Numbered from the stretch's first letter, positions 26,483 to 35,754 are shown. The stretch: 64,000 bases of DNA from Spirosoma rhododendri (GCF_012849055.1 NZ_CP051677.1:1054001-1118000), one strand, 5' to 3'. Made by a program: numbers and translations. The notes: generated by a model not told the origin, from the letters alone.

Positions 26483-28600
26483 ATGAAGCACCTCTGTTTT
26501 ACCCTCATCACCACGCTCACGCTGCATAGCATGACTCAAGCACAGACACCCGTGCCGCCCAAAGCGGCTGTCAAACCCAAAGAACTTACGACCAACGGCC
26601 ATACGCGCACCGACAATTATTACTACCTCAACGAGCGCGAAAACCCGGAGGTTATCAAGTACCTCAACGCCGAAAACACCTACGTCGATCAGGTGCTGGC
26701 ACCGGTCAAAACCTTACAGGACAAGCTGTTTACCGAACTGAAAGGACGCATCAAGGAGCAGGACGAATCAGTGCCGTACAAGGAGGGCAACTACTTTTAC
26801 TACACCCGCTACATCACCGGGGGCGAATACCCGATCTACTGCCGCCGGAAGGGATCGATGCAGGGTGCCGAAGAGGTGATGTTCGACGGTAACACCCTGG
26901 CGAAGGGCCACAACTACTACCAGCTGGGTGGCTACGAAATTTCCGACAACGAAGAACTGGCGATTTTCTCGGAAGACACCGTCAGCCGGCGGCTTTATAC
27001 GCTCCGGGTGAAAAACCTGAAAACCGGTCAGCTTTACCCCGAAGCCATCAAGAACACGGAAGGCGGTTCGGTGGCGTGGGCGGCCGACAATAAGACGCTG
27101 TTTTACGTCAAAAAAGACCCGCAGACGCTGCTGGGTTATCAGGTGTACCGGCACGTACTGGGCACCGACTCCAAAGCCGACGTGCTGGTCTACGAAGAAA
27201 AAGACAACCAGTTTTACATGGGGCTGCACCGCTCGAAGTCGAAGAAATACGTCGAGATCGTGTCGGACCATAACGGCGTCGCGACGGAGTATCAACTGCT
27301 GGAAGCAAACAAACCAACCGGTGCGTTTACGACCTTTCTACCCCGGCAGAAAGGGCACGAGTACGACATCGTACACTACCAGAACAAGTTCTACGTCCGC
27401 ACCAACTGGCAGGCCGAAAACTTCCGGCTGATGGAAGTACCCGAAGGCAAAACCGCCGACAAGACCGCTTGGAAAGAAGTGATTCCGCACCGCCCCGACG
27501 TGTATCTGGGCAACATGGACGTGTTTGTGAATCACCTCGTGCTGGGCGAGCGCAAAGCGGGCCTGACCAACATCCGGGTAATCAACCAGAAAACGAAGGC
27601 CGACGAATACCTCGATTTCGGCGAACCGGCTTACGTCGCGGGCATCGGCAACAACCCCGATTTCAACACCAACGTACTGCGCTTCGGCTACTCGTCGCTG
27701 ACGACCCCGGCCTCGACCTTCGACTACAACATGGATACGAAGGCCAAAACGCTGCTCAAACAGCAGGAGGTGCTGGGCGGCTTCGACAAGAACAACTACG
27801 AATCGGAGCGGATTTACGTCAAATCGCGGGACGGTGTGCAGGTACCGGTGTCGCTGGTATACCGCAAAGGCACGAAGAAAGACGGCTCGGCTCCGCTGCT
27901 GCAATACGCCTACGGATCGTACGGCTACTCAACCGATCCGGGCTTTAGCTCGACCCGCCTGAGCCTGCTCGACCGGGGCTTTATCTTCGCCATTGCCCAC
28001 ATCCGGGGTGGTCAGGAGATGGGTCGCCGGTGGTACGAAGACGGTAAGATGCTGAAGAAGAAAAACACGTTTAACGACTTCGTCGACGTGTCGGAGCAGC
28101 TTATCAAAAGCAAATACACCTCGGCCGACAAGCTGTTTGCGATGGGCGGCAGCGCGGGTGGTCTGCTGATGGGTGCCGTTATCAATCAGGCTCCGCAACT
28201 GTACCGGGGCGTAGTAGCCGCCGTACCCTTCGTCGACGTCGTAACGACCATGCTCGACGAGTCAATTCCGCTGACAACGGGCGAGTTTGAAGAGTGGGGC
28301 AACCCCAAAAACAAGCCGTATTACGACTACATGCTGTCGTATTCGCCCTACGACAACGTTACGAAGCAAGCCTACCCGAACCTGCTCGTCACGACCGGCC
28401 TGCACGATTCGCAGGTACAGTACTGGGAGCCTGCCAAGTGGGTTGCCAAGCTGCGGACAATGAAAACTGACACTAACCAACTGCTGCTGCACACCAACAT
28501 GGAAGCCGGTCACGGCGGTGCATCGGGTCGTTTCCAGGCACTGAAAGAAATCGCCCTGGAATACGCCTTCATGCTGAACCTAGTCGGTGTTCAGCAGTAA
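26483..28600 (+). CDS. Prolyl oligopeptidase family serine peptidase (S9A)
   Basis: S9A enzymes cut short peptides after proline. The 705-residue product has a signal peptide (about 1-20), an N-terminal seven-bladed propeller, and a C-terminal hydrolase domain. The catalytic serine is in GGSAGGLLMG (about 553-562), the aspartate in TTGLHDSQVQYWEP and the histidine in EAGHGGASGR. Length is normal. The last 63 bases, encoding ALKEIALEYAFMLNLVGVQQ, recur with four mismatches at 31781-31843 and in decayed form at 35291-35352. An IS630 element sits 23 bases past the stop. Confidence 0.93.
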   Translation: MKHLCFTLITTLTLHSMTQAQTPVPPKAAVKPKELTTNGHTRTDNYYYLNERENPEVIKYLNAENTYVDQVLAPVKTLQDKLFTELKGRIKEQDESVPYKEGNYFYYTRYITGGEYPIYCRRKGSMQGAEEVMFDGNTLAKGHNYYQLGGYEISDNEELAIFSEDTVSRRLYTLRVKNLKTGQLYPEAIKNTEGGSVAWAADNKTLFYVKKDPQTLLGYQVYRHVLGTDSKADVLVYEEKDNQFYMGLHRSKSKKYVEIVSDHNGVATEYQLLEANKPTGAFTTFLPRQKGHEYDIVHYQNKFYVRTNWQAENFRLMEVPEGKTADKTAWKEVIPHRPDVYLGNMDVFVNHLVLGERKAGLTNIRVINQKTKADEYLDFGEPAYVAGIGNNPDFNTNVLRFGYSSLTTPASTFDYNMDTKAKTLLKQQEVLGGFDKNNYESERIYVKSRDGVQVPVSLVYRKGTKKDGSAPLLQYAYGSYGYSTDPGFSSTRLSLLDRGFIFAIAHIRGGQEMGRRWYEDGKMLKKKNTFNDFVDVSEQLIKSKYTSADKLFAMGGSAGGLLMGAVINQAPQLYRGVVAAVPFVDVVTTMLDESIPLTTGEFEEWGNPKNKPYYDYMLSYSPYDNVTKQAYPNLLVTTGLHDSQVQYWEPAKWVAKLRTMKTDTNQLLLHTNMEAGHGGASGRFQALKEIALEYAFMLNLVGVQQ
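28538..28600 (+). repeat. Direct repeat copy 1: 3' end of the oligopeptidase gene
   Basis: This 63-base stretch ends with the stop codon and matches 31781-31843 at 59 of 63 positions. The two copies bracket the IS630 element and the TcmP/DUF5131 genes. Confidence 0.85.
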
Positions 28601-28667
28601 ATTGTTACATTACGTGTAGATTATTGATGCGTGAGTAAGTCCATAAAGGTTTATGCTTTAGCTCTTG

Positions 28668-29141
28668 ATGGCTATCTATAAACAAGCGGATTACGAAGCG
28701 CTGCGTCGGCGGTGCGTCGAACTTAAACAGGCAGGCTGGAAACAGGCCGATATTGCTCGGGCCTTTGGCTTGACACAGGGCTGGGTCAGCCAAACACTGA
28801 AAACCTACCGTGAGCAAGGCGAAGCAGGCCTAATGACCGGTAAACGCACCGGAGCCCCGTCCCGGCTGACGGCGGATCAACTCGACCAACTGACAAAAGA
28901 ACTGGCCAAGGGGGCTGAGCAACACGGTTTTTCAGGCCAAGTGTGGACCCGGCCCCGTATTAATGATGTGATTAACAAGCTTTTTGGTGTTAGCTATGAC
29001 CCCTCTCAAATTGGACGGCTGCTTAAGAAAGTAGGCTGGAGTCGGCAGAAACCGGCTCGGCAAGCTCGCCAGCAGGACCCGCAGGCCGTGGCCAACTGGC
29101 AAGCCGAGCGACTGCCTGCGCTCAAAAAAAGCGCAGATTGA
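28668..29141 (+). CDS. IS630 transposase, N-terminal part (helix-turn-helix)
   Basis: The 157-residue part holds the DNA-binding region of an IS630 transposase: a helix-turn-helix with GWKQADIARAFGLTQGWVSQTLKTY and a linker winged-helix block (VWTRPRINDVINKLFGVSYDPSQIGRLLKKVGWSRQKP). It ends six codons after a run of seven A at 29124-29130. The DDE part continues in another frame; joining the two needs a +1 step or a transcript one A shorter. The ATG at 28668 is chosen; a TTG lies just before it. Confidence 0.85.
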   Translation: MAIYKQADYEALRRRCVELKQAGWKQADIARAFGLTQGWVSQTLKTYREQGEAGLMTGKRTGAPSRLTADQLDQLTKELAKGAEQHGFSGQVWTRPRINDVINKLFGVSYDPSQIGRLLKKVGWSRQKPARQARQQDPQAVANWQAERLPALKKSAD

Positions 29142-29676
29142 GGGGCGTACGATTCTATACGTGGATGAATCAGCGTGCTATTTGTTGCCTTTTGTGGCCC
29201 ACAGCTGGGCACCCCGTGGTCAAACACCGTTGCTTCTGGAACAGGCTGGCCGCGCACATCTCAGCCTGATTGCTGCCATTTCGCCAACAGGCCGTTTGTA
29301 TCTAGCGGGGCAGGATCAGCCCTTTACTAGTGACGATATCTGTTGGTTCTTGAGCAAGCTTTGCTGGCAGTATCGCCGTCAAAACATGGTGGTTGTTTGG
29401 GATGGGGCGGCCATCCACCGGTCGCAAACCGTTCGGAACTGGCTCCAAAGCCGACCGGGGCGGGTCCATCTGGAGCGTTTACCAGCCTACAGTCCCGCAC
29501 TCAATCCGGTGGAATTAGTCTGGAGCCAGTTGAAGCGATCCTTGAAGAACCGAGTCTTCATAACTCTGGAATCGCTTCAAGCCGCCGTGATGAATGAAGT
29601 TGATTATTTGCAAGCAGATCGAAATCGTATTCGTTGTTTCTTTCGAAAGAAGGAGATTGCCTTCTTCACAGACTAA
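29125..29676 (+). CDS. IS630 transposase, C-terminal DDE catalytic part
   Basis: In the second frame the protein continues AQIEGRTILYVDESACYLLP. The acidic catalytic residues are in LYVDES (first Asp), VVVWDGAAIHRS (second Asp) and NPVELVWSQLKRSL (Glu), the normal DDE spacing of IS630. The frame is open from the A7 run to the TAA/TAG region near the right inverted repeat. It has a GTG at 29161 but is more likely made as a fusion with the upstream part by slippage at A7. If slippage does not occur, the element is dead. Confidence 0.82.
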   Translation, partial: KKAQIEGRTILYVDESACYLLPFVAHSWAPRGQTPLLLEQAGRAHLSLIAAISPTGRLYLAGQDQPFTSDDICWFLSKLCWQYRRQNMVVVWDGAAIHRSQTVRNWLQSRPGRVHLERLPAYSPALNPVELVWSQLKRSLKNRVFITLESLQAAVMNEVDYLQADRNRIRCFFRKKEIAFFTD

Positions 29677-29696
29677 TTCACGCATCTATAAGCCAT

Positions 29697-29734
29697 ATTC
29701 TGTAAGTGCATGCGAATGTGTGCACTTACAGAAT
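29697..29734. repeat. Perfect hairpin upstream of the TcmP gene
   Basis: ATTCTGTAAGTGCA (29697-29710) pairs perfectly with TGCACTTACAGAAT (29721-29734) around a 10-base loop. It lies between the right end of the IS and the TcmP start codon (29752), so it is either an operator/leader structure for that module or a border of an older insertion. Confidence 0.75.
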
Positions 29735-29751
29735 AAACTTGTGCAGTCAAC

Positions 29752-31017
29752 ATGAAGGAAAATATTGTATCGAGTCAGTCACTGTTTGGAGATATTTCCA
29801 CGAGTAATCTGATTGTAACAACGAAAAAGCAGAGGAGGAAGAAGAAAACAAGCAATGCAAAGAAGGTTGTATTTCCACATTCTAGGGCCAAGCTTAGTTT
29901 ATATGCCAATTATTTGGAGAAATACCTCGCTATAATGAGTGTAGCCCCAAAAATTAGTAAGATACATATTTTTGATATTTTCTGCGGAACTGGGATATAC
30001 AACGATGGAAGAGTAGGCAGCCCAATTCTAGCCTATGAAAATATATTAAAGGTAAATACTTTTTTGAGAGGATTTAACAATACCAAAATAAAAGACACTA
30101 TCTTATATGTGAATGATATCAATAAGAATAATATTCACAATGTAAAGCAATACTTGGACGAAAAAGAGCGTGTAGAAGGAGTAAATATAGAATATAATAA
30201 TCTAGACGCACAAGATATGATAGAAAGAGCCCTATCAATAATAAAGACACAAGATTATAATGAAAGAAATATAATGTTTCTGGACCCCTATGGTTATAGC
30301 CAAATAAAAAAGGAAACTATTGAAAAAATAATGAATACTAAAAAAACAGAAATTATTTTATTTTTACCAGCTTCACACATGCATAGATTCAAAGATGTTG
30401 TTCAAGAAGAAGAAAAGCAGGCATATTTATCTCTACGCAACTTTTTGTATGATTTTTTTCCTGAATCACATCCGATCAGAACTATCAATAAAGTTAAAAA
30501 AATATCAACTAGAGAGTTTATTTCACATGTGTGTGATGCGCTCTCCATGAGCAGTAAGTTTCATTCAACTTCCTTTTACCTACAAAGAGATCAGTCGAAT
30601 TATTACGCTCTTTTTTTCATCACGAACAACATTCTAGGATTAGAGAGAATTATAGATATTAAGTGGGATATTGATAGAAAGAAAGGAGAGGGGTTTCGCC
30701 TTAACGACATGAATCAATCATTGTTTGATATGATTGGAGTAAACATAGAACTTGAGCACGAGCTTCTAAAATTAGAGAATATTGTTTTAGATAGGCTAAA
30801 AATCAAAAAAACAGTAGAGAATATCGAATTGTACTTAATAGCTTTAAAAAATAATTTTCGGCCCACTCATTTAGTGAAGGTTTTAAGGAAACTTCAAAAT
30901 ATAAGCTTTATAAAAGCAGAGAGAACTGATGGAAAAAAGCTAAATAAAGGTACTTTTTACATAAACTACGACAATTACTCAACAAAAAAAGACGTCGTTG
31001 TCGTTTCGCTGATTTAA
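29752..31017 (+). CDS. tcmP: Three-Cys-motif partner protein TcmP
   Basis: The 421-residue product matches TcmP proteins (TIGR04474 type): a basic N-terminus, HSRAKLSLYANYLEKYLAIM, then IHIFDIFCGTGIYNDGRVGSPI (a methyltransferase-like Rossmann motif with FCGTG), and a block MFLDPYGYSQIKKETIEKI. Members are named for the neighbouring three-cysteine protein, which follows here with two bases between them. The activity is unknown. Base composition is far more A+T rich than the rest of the window, with many AAA and ATA codons, so it was probably acquired by transfer. The ATG at 29752 is the first in frame. Confidence 0.85.
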   Translation: MKENIVSSQSLFGDISTSNLIVTTKKQRRKKKTSNAKKVVFPHSRAKLSLYANYLEKYLAIMSVAPKISKIHIFDIFCGTGIYNDGRVGSPILAYENILKVNTFLRGFNNTKIKDTILYVNDINKNNIHNVKQYLDEKERVEGVNIEYNNLDAQDMIERALSIIKTQDYNERNIMFLDPYGYSQIKKETIEKIMNTKKTEIILFLPASHMHRFKDVVQEEEKQAYLSLRNFLYDFFPESHPIRTINKVKKISTREFISHVCDALSMSSKFHSTSFYLQRDQSNYYALFFITNNILGLERIIDIKWDIDRKKGEGFRLNDMNQSLFDMIGVNIELEHELLKLENIVLDRLKIKKTVENIELYLIALKNNFRPTHLVKVLRKLQNISFIKAERTDGKKLNKGTFYINYDNYSTKKDVVVVSLI

Positions 31018-31019
31018 TT

Positions 31020-31736
31020 ATGGCAGAATCAAGCATAGAGTGGACAGAGATGACTTGGAACCCAACAACAGGGTGCAACAAGGTCACGGCTGGCTGTAAG
31101 TTTTGCTATGCAGAAATTATGGCGAGAAGGCTACAGGCTATGGGCGTCCCTAAGTATGAACATGGTTTTCAACTGGCAGTTCACGAAGGTGCCTTAGCCA
31201 TTCCTTATTCGTGGCGGGGCTCCAAGATGGTGTTTGTCAACTCAATGAGTGACCTGTTTCACAGAGACGTCCCCTTATCATTCATTCAGAAAGTATTTAA
31301 AGTGATGAATGATAATCAGCAACATACGTTTCAACTCCTGACAAAGAGAGCAGATTTACTCTTACAGTACAACGACATGCTTACATGGACACCTAATATC
31401 TGGATGGGTGTTTCCGTCGAAGATGAGCGTGTTACAGACCGGATCGATTACTTGATCCAGACAGATGCTTACATCAAGTTTCTATCGTGTGAACCACTTA
31501 TAGGTCCTCTACCTGACTTGAATCTCACTGGAATAGATTGGGTCATAGTTGGCGGTGAAAGCGGCCGGAAGCCACGACCTATGCGTGAAGAATGGGTCGA
31601 GGAAATTCATCAAAAATGTATCGAAGCTGACGTTGCGTTCTTCTTTAAGCAGTGGGGCGGAGTTAACAAGAAGAAGTCTGGCCGTATGCTACATGGCCGC
31701 ACTTACGATGAAATGCCGAATCTGTCATTGGTATAG
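31020..31736 (+). CDS. DUF5131 / phage Gp37-Gp68 family three-Cys protein
   Basis: The 238-residue product begins SSIEWTEMTWNPTTGCNK and has the cysteine set C19-x6-C26-x2-C29 (GCNKVTAGCKFCYAEIMARR), typical of the Gp37/Gp68 family (PF07505), which resembles radical-SAM proteins. Further family blocks are WMGVSVEDERVTDRIDYLI, FLSCEPLIGPLPDLNL, WVIVGGESG and FFKQWGG. The family occurs in phages and mobile islands. It is coupled to tcmP (gap of two bases). Its base composition is less A+T rich than tcmP. The oligopeptidase tail copy starts 44 bases after the stop. Confidence 0.92.
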   Translation: MAESSIEWTEMTWNPTTGCNKVTAGCKFCYAEIMARRLQAMGVPKYEHGFQLAVHEGALAIPYSWRGSKMVFVNSMSDLFHRDVPLSFIQKVFKVMNDNQQHTFQLLTKRADLLLQYNDMLTWTPNIWMGVSVEDERVTDRIDYLIQTDAYIKFLSCEPLIGPLPDLNLTGIDWVIVGGESGRKPRPMREEWVEEIHQKCIEADVAFFFKQWGGVNKKKSGRMLHGRTYDEMPNLSLV

Positions 31737-31780
31737 CAGATTCTGACCGTATGAAAAGTAGTACACAAGAACTGTTTCAT

Positions 31781-31843
31781 GCACTGAAAGAAATCGCCCT
31801 GGAGTACGCATTCATGCTGAACCTGGTCGGTATTCAGCAGTAA
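31781..31843 (+). pseudogene. Remnant 3' end of an oligopeptidase gene (copy 2)
   Basis: These 63 bases encode ALKEIALEYAFMLNLVGIQQ and a stop, the same C-terminus as the complete gene ending at 28600, with four base differences (59 of 63 identical). Nothing upstream in this frame belongs to the enzyme; a DUF5131 gene ends shortly before. It is either the displaced end of the original gene after an insertion or the remains of a tandem paralogue. Confidence 0.85.
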
Positions 31844-31885
31844 CTGGATAGACCCGGTCCGCCGGGGGAAGAAAGCATCGCGATT

Positions 31886-31932
31886 GGCTAAATAGCATCT
31901 GTCGGTAATCTGAGCCGACAGATGCTTTAGCC
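31886..31932. terminator. Hairpin after the GH92 gene
   Basis: GGCTAAATAGCATCTGTCGG pairs with CCGACAGATGCTTTAGCC except for a two-base bulge. It lies 16 bases past the stop of the GH92 gene on the minus strand. The T run is weak. Confidence 0.6.
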
Positions 31933-31947
31933 CGTTGCCAACGAAAC

Positions 31948-34900
31948 TTAGCGGATTCGGATGTCTACGCTGGCCGTGTCGTCTTCGCCGTTGCCGTACC
32001 CATTGGCCGGCACCGAATCGGGGTCCGGTTTGCTGCTAACCGTGATCTGTGCCCGGCTCAACCCCGCCCCCCGGCTGGTGACGCGCGCCGATACGACTAC
32101 GCTCCGGCTCGTGCCGGGCGCAATCGTATCAATGGTATGGGTCAGTACGTTTCCGGTTCCGTTTAGGAGCGTCAGGACAGGCGGCAGTTCGTGAACGATC
32201 TCAACTCCGCGAGCTTCCTGTCCGCCCCCATTAGCAACCGTGAGCGTGTAGCTGATTAACTGGTTCAATGCGGGTGCCCGGCTGCTAACCTGCATGTGCA
32301 GGCTCAGATCGGCCTTTTCGGGGTCGGCCGGGGGCTGGTTATCTTGCAGGGCCGGAAGCGGTAACTGGTAGGGGTTGGGCGATACGTACTGAGTGGTATC
32401 GGCGGTTGACGTCCGAAAACTAACGATCGCTGCATCGTCTTCTCCGTCGCCCAGTCCCGAACTAACCCGGCTGTCGGGATCATCAGCCGATGCACTGATA
32501 AGTTCGGCACCCAGTTTAAATACACCGCCCCGTAATGGGCGCACCAGAAACCGGAAGGTCGTATCCGTCTGGCCCGCCAGTTGGTTCACAGCACCCGTCA
32601 GCACACCGTTGGCATAACTCATACCCGTTGCCTGTACCAGTTCCAGCTGGGATGGCAGCCGATGCTCCCAAAGCGCGCTGACCGGCTCGGTAATCGCCGT
32701 ATGGTTACGGAGCCGCAATCGTACGACCATCGGTTCGCCGACGCGGCACACCAGCTGTTCTGTTTCCAGCGTAGCGCTCAGGTCGGCGGGTGGGGCTGCG
32801 CTGGTAGCATAGTCGGAGCGGGGCCAGTCGTGCCGTTGTGCGCCCCAGGTCAGACTCGGCTGCTCGCCCATGTCAATAATCAGCTCGCCCCCGTTGATTA
32901 TATCCTGGTGTCGTATATAGGTCCGGGTATACAGCATGCCGTTGAGCGTCATGCGCTGGACATAGCGATGAGTCGCACTGTTGTTACGAACTACAATCCG
33001 AAATGTGTTGCCATCGGCCAGCTGCAACGTAGCGTTGTCAAATACCGGGCTACCGAACACGTACACCCCATTGGCCGGGTTGACCGGATAAAAACCCAAT
33101 GCCGAGAATACGTACCAGGCCGACATCTGGCCGACGTCTTCATTACCACACAGGCCGTCGGGGCGGTCGGTATACAGGCTATCCAGAATGTACCGCACTT
33201 TATCGGCGGTTTTGTGGGGCTGGCCAGCATAAGGATACAGGTATGCGATGTGGTGGCTGGGTTCGTTGCCATGCGCGTATTGCCCGATCAGACCCGTAAT
33301 GTCGGCCGAAGACCCACCACCCAGGTTGCCTTTCACAATGAACAGCGAATCGAGTTTTTGCCGAAAGCCCTCAGTTCCACCCAGCAGGCCCACCAGCCCT
33401 TCGACGTCGTGCGGTACCAGCCAGGTGTACTGCCAGGCATTGCCCTCCGAGAAGTCGTCGTTCCGGTGGTCGGACTGAATGGGATCGAACGGGATCCGCC
33501 ACGTACTGTCGGTCAGCCGGCCACGCATGAAATGCACCCGCGGATCGAAATAATGCCGGTAATTTTTCGAGCGATTCAGGAAATAGGTGTAGTCGTTGCT
33601 ACGGCCGAGTTTTCTGGCCACCTGCGCCACGCACCAGTCGTCGATGGCGTATTCCAGCCCTTTGGCAACGCTTTCCTTCTCCAGGTCCGCCGGGATGTAT
33701 CCCTTTTGTTTCACGTAATGCAGCCCCCGGTCGTCGTGCATGGCCGTCGCTTTCAGGGCTTCATAAGCCAGCTGCTGGTCGAACCCGCCCACGTCTTTCA
33801 GACAGGCATCGGCCAGCACAGGCAGGGCATTGTTGCCGGGCATCGTGTACGTTTCATTACCCATCAGATGCCAGATCGGTAACCGGCCCTGTTGCTGGTA
33901 AATGGCCAGCATACTATTCATCATGTCTGACACGCGCCGGGGCTGTGTCAGCGTAAACAGCGGGTGAGCAGCCCGGTACGTATCCCAGAGCGAAAACGTT
34001 GTCAGATTCGTAAACGGTGCGTTCGTGCGCACCTTCTGGTCAGTACCCCGGTAATCGCCATTGTGGTCATTAAACACCGAGGGGGCAATCATCGTGTGAT
34101 ACAGCGCCGTGTAAAACGTACGAAGCCGGGCCCGGTCGGGCGTGTTGACGATAATTTTGTTGAGTTCCCGATTCCAGGCCGCATCGGCAGCCGCAGCTAC
34201 GGTATCGAAGTTCCAGTGGGGCACCTCCGCCCGAATATTGGCCAGCGCATTGTCGGTGCTGACCGGCGAAATACCCACTTTTACGCTGATCTGTTCGCCT
34301 GCCGATGTAGCAAAGCTAATCACGCCCTTCAGGTTAACCCCCTGAGCCTTAGTGTCCGCTACAAGCGTCTGATCGTCGTAGATCGCCACCTGCTGAATGG
34401 GTCGGGAGAATACAGCGGCAAAGTAAACGCGCTGCCGGTCGGCCCAGCCGCTGGAAAACCGATAACCCACCAGCGTCGTATCGTTTACTTTTTCCAAATA
34501 CGTATCGGTCGACCAGTCGAAGCCAATACCTTCCTGCAAATCGATCAGGATGTGGGAATCGGTCGATGCCGGAAACGTGTATCGGTGAAAACCTACCCGC
34601 TCGGTAGTGGTTAGCTCAGCCCGGATACCGTAGCGTTTCAGCGTTACGGCATAATAACCCGGTCGGGTAGTTTCGTCTGCGTGCTCAAACCGGGACCCGT
34701 AGCCACTCCGGCTGTCCTATTGGGTTCCGCGGATTAGTTTAACGGGACCCGTAGTGGGCATAAATAAAATATCGCCCAGATCACCAATACCGGTACCGCT
34801 CAGGTGCGTGTGGGCAAAGCCAATCAGAAGCGAATCGGAGGCATGGTAGCCCGAACTCCAGTCCCAGCCTTTCGACATCTGCGTGGGGCCCAGCTGCACA

Positions 34901-35088
34901 GCTCCGAACGGCACGTTGGCACCCATGAACACATGCCCGTGCCCCCCGGTGCCAATTGCCGGATCGACGTACTGAGTGAGATTAATCGGTGTGGACTGGG
35001 CGTTACCCGGCAACGACTGCCCGATCAGCCAACCTAATCCCCCAAAAGATAGAATCAGACGTACCGTTTTTCTGTACAGTAGGTTCAT
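31948..35088 (-). pseudogene. GH92 alpha-mannosidase-type glycosidase fused to DUF11-like domains, broken by in-frame TAG
   Basis: Read through, the frame from ATG 35088 encodes about 1,045 residues: a signal peptide ending GNAQ, then the GH92 start LTQYVDPAIGTGGHGHVFMG, and the catalytic region with WHLMGNETYTMPGNNALP and GLCGNEDVGQMSAWYVFSAL. A TAG at 34719-34717 (after LIRGTQ) interrupts it; the same frame resumes at once with DSRSGYGSRFEHADETTRPGYY, a normal GH92 continuation. No shift occurs. After the GH92 part come two tandem DUF11-like domains with GLGDGEDDA and GYGNGEDDTA ends, an unusual addition. GH92 enzymes trim alpha-mannose from glycans using calcium. Either a true nonsense mutation or an error in the sequence. 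Confidence 0.88.
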
Positions 35089-35251
35089 AGCTAGACCCGA
35101 AAAGACCCTATTATACCGGTGATGGGCGATGACCCACCCCGAAGTGAGCTTACAGCAAAAAGACGGCCCTTTTATCGATATCGAGTTGGTCTTACCTCGT
35201 GGCAGTCCACACCACAGGGTACACTGCCGCTTTTCCGATTTGCAACAAAAC

Positions 35252-35352
35252 AACAACGCCACGAAACAAGCCTGTACGGACCTGCTCGTAGCGCTGAAAG
35301 GATTCCTCTGGGATACGCCTTACTGCTGAACCTGGTCGGCGTTAAGCAGTAA
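35252..35352 (+). pseudogene. Decayed oligopeptidase 3' fragment (copy 3)
   Basis: Two blocks match the complete oligopeptidase gene: 35252-35290 (encoding NNATKQACTDLLV) matches the region at about 28352-28390, and 35291-35352 matches the last 63 bases with one base lost and several changes. About 147 bases between the two blocks are deleted. This is the wreck of a second oligopeptidase gene on the same strand. Confidence 0.72.
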
Positions 35353-35754
35353 AACAACGTGTACTTCACGAGCTGCTCACCGGCGAATGCTGGTGAGCAT
35401 TTTATTTTATAAACCAGTAAAAATACAGATACGCGTCAAACAAAAATGTCTCTACAGATTGTATGTACTCTAGACTACCTATCGACTAATTTAGCTCCAG
35501 TTCAGAACGACTACCGGTCTTTATCAGCCAATTAGGCGTTTATAAATTTACTATACCATTCAGCAAAATATGCGTAAAAACTGGGAAAGTAGTGCCACAA
35601 TCTTGAGTATAATTACCAACATGTAGCTACATATATTATACACACGACAGAACAAATAAGTCGCTAATAGACAACACATTAGACCTTTTGACCCGGTACT
35701 GGCACATGTTTTTCAACGGTGAGCGGCAAACATTATCACTAACCGCTCACTACT
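35353..35754. other. A+T-rich intergenic region before the YtxH gene
   Basis: About 400 bases without a gene, richer in A+T than the neighbouring genes. Just before the YtxH start codon a hairpin, GTGAGCGG (35719-35726) with CCGCTCAC (35743-35750), ends four bases before the ATG and may hide or set the ribosome site. No clear TAnnTTTG promoter was found. Confidence 0.4.

Larger units (their letters stand above)
28624..29688 (+). mobile_element. IS630-family insertion sequence
   Basis: The element is about 1,065 bases. Its ends are imperfect inverted repeats of 18 bases: TTGATGCGTGAGTAAGTC on the left and TAGATGCGTGAATTAGTC read inward from the right, 15 of 18 identical. TA dinucleotides flank both ends (28622-28623 and 29689-29690), fitting the TA target duplication of IS630. 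Inside are two frames that together form one transposase. It is inserted between the oligopeptidase gene and the TcmP gene. Confidence 0.88.

Noticed and set aside
28601..31843. Integrative element moved by a tyrosine or serine recombinase
   Set aside because: No integrase gene lies between the two 63-bp repeats. Only the IS630 transposase is present, and that uses TA targets, so the repeats are not its product.
32581..33882. 433-codon plus-strand frame opposite the GH92 gene
   Set aside because: The GH92 motifs are clear on the minus strand, and this frame is rich in His, Arg and Val in the way typical of antisense frames.
34717..34719. TAG in the GH92 gene as pyrrolysine recoding
   Set aside because: No pyl genes are seen, and Bacteroidota are not known to use pyrrolysine. 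A plain nonsense mutation or sequence error is simpler.
35100..35262. N-terminal extension of the GH92 protein from the ATG at 35262
   Set aside because: The extra 58 residues precede a normal signal peptide and have no family likeness; the ATG at 35088 is the natural start.
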